Shown here: positions 6,096 through 6,759 of the stretch, one piece after another
How the letters are laid out: the number at the start of each line of letters is the position of its first letter
How positions within the stretch are numbered: position 1 is the stretch's first letter
Assembly: GCA_030610515.1 (NCBI GenBank)
Contig: JAUWRQ010000060.1
Location: forward strand, 1-6,759
DNA: 6,759 nt
Direction of reading: 5' to 3'
DNA from: Candidatus Eiseniibacteriota bacterium
GTDB taxonomy: Bacteria; Joyebacterota; Joyebacteria; Joyebacterales; Joyebacteraceae
Position numbers and translations under genes: made by a program
The notes under the pieces: generated by a model
Seen by the model: the letters and a program-made list of their open reading frames with translations, nothing else
What the model was told of the DNA's origin: nothing
The model's database searches: none

Positions 6096-6101
6096 TATAG
6101 T
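6096..6101 (+). promoter_or_regulatory. possible -10 element for the MBL-hydrolase gene
   Basis: TATAGT matches the sigma-70-type -10 consensus TATAAT at five of six bases and stands out in G+C-rich sequence. No good -35 lies 16-18 bases upstream; the nearest TTGCCC (6067-6072) is 23 bases away, and there is no extended TGn. If real, transcription would begin near 6107-6110 and leave a leader of about 115 nt containing the hairpin at 6121-6149. Confidence 0.35.
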
Positions 6102-6120
6102 AGAGAGAAGGGCCGCTCAT

Positions 6121-6149
6121 CAGCCTGGGCTGCTCATCGGTTCAGGCTG
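6121..6149 (+). promoter_or_regulatory. strong leader hairpin upstream of the MBL-hydrolase gene
   Basis: Bases 6121-6132 (CAGCCTGGGCTG) can pair with 6138-6149 (CGGTTCAGGCTG) as an uninterrupted 12-bp RNA stem: nine Watson-Crick pairs and three G-U pairs, with a five-base loop. The wobble pairs hold only on the + strand transcript. The 5' arm can instead fold on itself (CAGCC-TG-GGCTG), which excludes the long stem. No T-run follows, so it is not a terminator. It matches no riboswitch or leader family I recognise. Confidence 0.45.
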
Positions 6150-6188
6150 TTCGGAAGCACCCCCCGAGAGCAGACGACGCGCGCCTCA

Positions 6189-6200
6189 GGGTGCGCACCC
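6189..6200. promoter_or_regulatory. 12-bp perfect palindrome in the MBL leader
   Basis: GGGTGC followed by GCACCC is a perfect inverted repeat without spacer, ending 25 bases before the GTG start and 10 bases before its ribosome site. It could be an operator or part of a leader fold. About one or two such palindromes are expected by chance in a window of this length, so the support is low. Confidence 0.2.
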
Positions 6201-6210
6201 CACGAGCGAG

Positions 6211-6215
6211 AGGAG
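6211..6215 (+). promoter_or_regulatory. Shine-Dalgarno site deciding the MBL-hydrolase start
   Basis: AGGAG (within GAGAGGAG) lies ten bases before GTG 6226. The next in-frame GTG at 6259, which would give a protein opening VLVKQAVVG and closer to typical family starts, has only GGGAC upstream. The 6226 start is therefore preferred. Confidence 0.6.
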
Positions 6216-6225
6216 TCGAGTCGCG

Positions 6226-6759
6226 GTGGACTGGATTCAAGATGACCCGGGACCGCGCGTGCTGGTTAAGCAAGCGGTTGTCGGGTTCGCGGCAGCGAAC
6301 TGCTACATCATCGCGGACGAGGAATCGCGCGAAGCCGCCGTGATGGACCCGGGAACGGGTGATCCCGCAGAGGTGCAAGCCATCGTGGCGGAGGTAGAGG
6401 CCCTCGATCTCACCCTCAAGTACATCCTGAATACGCACGGTCACCCCGACCACATGTGGGGGAACGACCGCCTGAAGAGAGCCCTGGGTGGAGAAGTGCT
6501 CATTCACGGGCTCGACGGTTTCAAGCTCACGGACCCCGAGAGAAACGGCTCCACGCTCTTCGGGTTCTCCGTCCACGTGAGACCGGCCGACAGGTTCTTG
6601 AGCGACGGCGAGGTGTTCGAGATCGGCGGCGTCAAGCTCAAGGTGCTCCACACGCCGGGGCACAGCAGTGGGGGCGTCGCGTTTCTCGGAGACGGCATCG
6701 TGTTCACGGGCGATACTCTTTTCGCGGGTTCGATCGGTCGATCGGATCTCCCCTGCTCG
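6226..6759 (+). CDS. MBL-fold metallohydrolase, glyoxalase II-like, 3' truncated by the window end
   Basis: Binuclear metal hydrolase of the metallo-beta-lactamase fold; members of this subgroup hydrolyse thioesters or related substrates, and the substrate here cannot be named. The frame stays open to the last base (178 codons). Seen: GFAAANCYII near the N-terminus, metal motif THGHPDH (His71, His73, Asp75, His76), HTPGHSSGG with ligand His146, and FTGDTLFAGSIGRSD with bridging Asp163. The last His ligand and the C-terminus are beyond the edge; the family is usually about 200-215 residues, so little is missing. The 213-nt gap after mrfA, with its own -10-like element, leader hairpin and ribosome site, suggests it is transcribed separately from mrfA. 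The GTG start at 6226 is chosen from AGGAG at 6211-6215; GTG 6259 is the alternative. A general metabolic role is as likely as any tie to repair. Confidence 0.9.
   Translation, partial: MDWIQDDPGPRVLVKQAVVGFAAANCYIIADEESREAAVMDPGTGDPAEVQAIVAEVEALDLTLKYILNTHGHPDHMWGNDRLKRALGGEVLIHGLDGFKLTDPERNGSTLFGFSVHVRPADRFLSDGEVFEIGGVKLKVLHTPGHSSGGVAFLGDGIVFTGDTLFAGSIGRSDLPCS

Noticed and set aside
6067..6101. Complete sigma-70 promoter using TTGCCC as -35
   Set aside because: The 23-base spacing to TATAGT is too long for a standard promoter, so only the -10-like element is reported, at low confidence.
6111..6165. tRNA-like segment (GGTTCAGGCT resembles a T-loop)
   Set aside because: No acceptor stem, anticodon arm or D-arm can be assembled; the bases are better explained by the 12-bp leader hairpin.

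Overview
The window is a high-G+C bacterial segment (over 60% G+C by eye) with every supported gene on the + strand, close packing and clear Shine-Dalgarno sites. The protein set (Fpg/Nei glycosylase, DinB, DUF72, DUF3795, MrfA-type helicase, glyoxalase II-like hydrolase) and the codon use suggest a high-G+C bacterium, perhaps an anaerobic Actinobacteriota-like lineage. That placement is an inference and is weak; nothing here fixes the taxon.

Layout: (1) 1-614, the C-terminal part of an Fpg/Nei DNA glycosylase that ends in a 66-residue tail, half of it Lys/Arg. (2) 615-2057, the Y-family translesion polymerase DinB, starting at the base after the glycosylase stop. (3) 2058-2132, a 75-nt spacer that reads as a 24-codon mini-ORF and is bounded by two near-identical 23-nt repeats. 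(4) 2133-3089, a DUF72/YecE-family protein whose extra N-terminal segment carries a beta-clamp-like QGDLF pentapeptide. (5) 3090-3200, a G-rich spacer. (6) 3201-3590, a cysteine-rich DUF3795 protein. (7) 3697-6012, a full-length MrfA/YprA-family SF2 helicase with a C-terminal four-cysteine cluster. (8) 6013-6225, an intergenic region with a possible terminator, a -10-like element and a strong RNA hairpin. (9) 6226 to the window end, a metallo-beta-lactamase-fold hydrolase cut off at its 3' end.

Four activities fit a genome-maintenance neighbourhood: base excision (glycosylase), lesion bypass (DinB), crosslink-repair helicase (MrfA), and possibly the DUF72 protein, whose function is unknown. 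The glycosylase, DinB and DUF72 genes abut with TAG|ATG or TAG|GTG junctions and look like one translationally coupled unit. The DUF3795 and mrfA genes follow on the same strand after gaps of 111 and 106 nt. The MBL gene has its own leader and is probably a separate transcription unit.

The most notable points are the clamp-like motif in the DUF72 protein next to a polymerase with the same kind of motif (QIDLF), the duplicated gene junction before DUF72, the histone-like tail and the missing finger arginine of the glycosylase, and the structured leader before the MBL gene. No mobile element, CRISPR array, tRNA or rRNA was seen.
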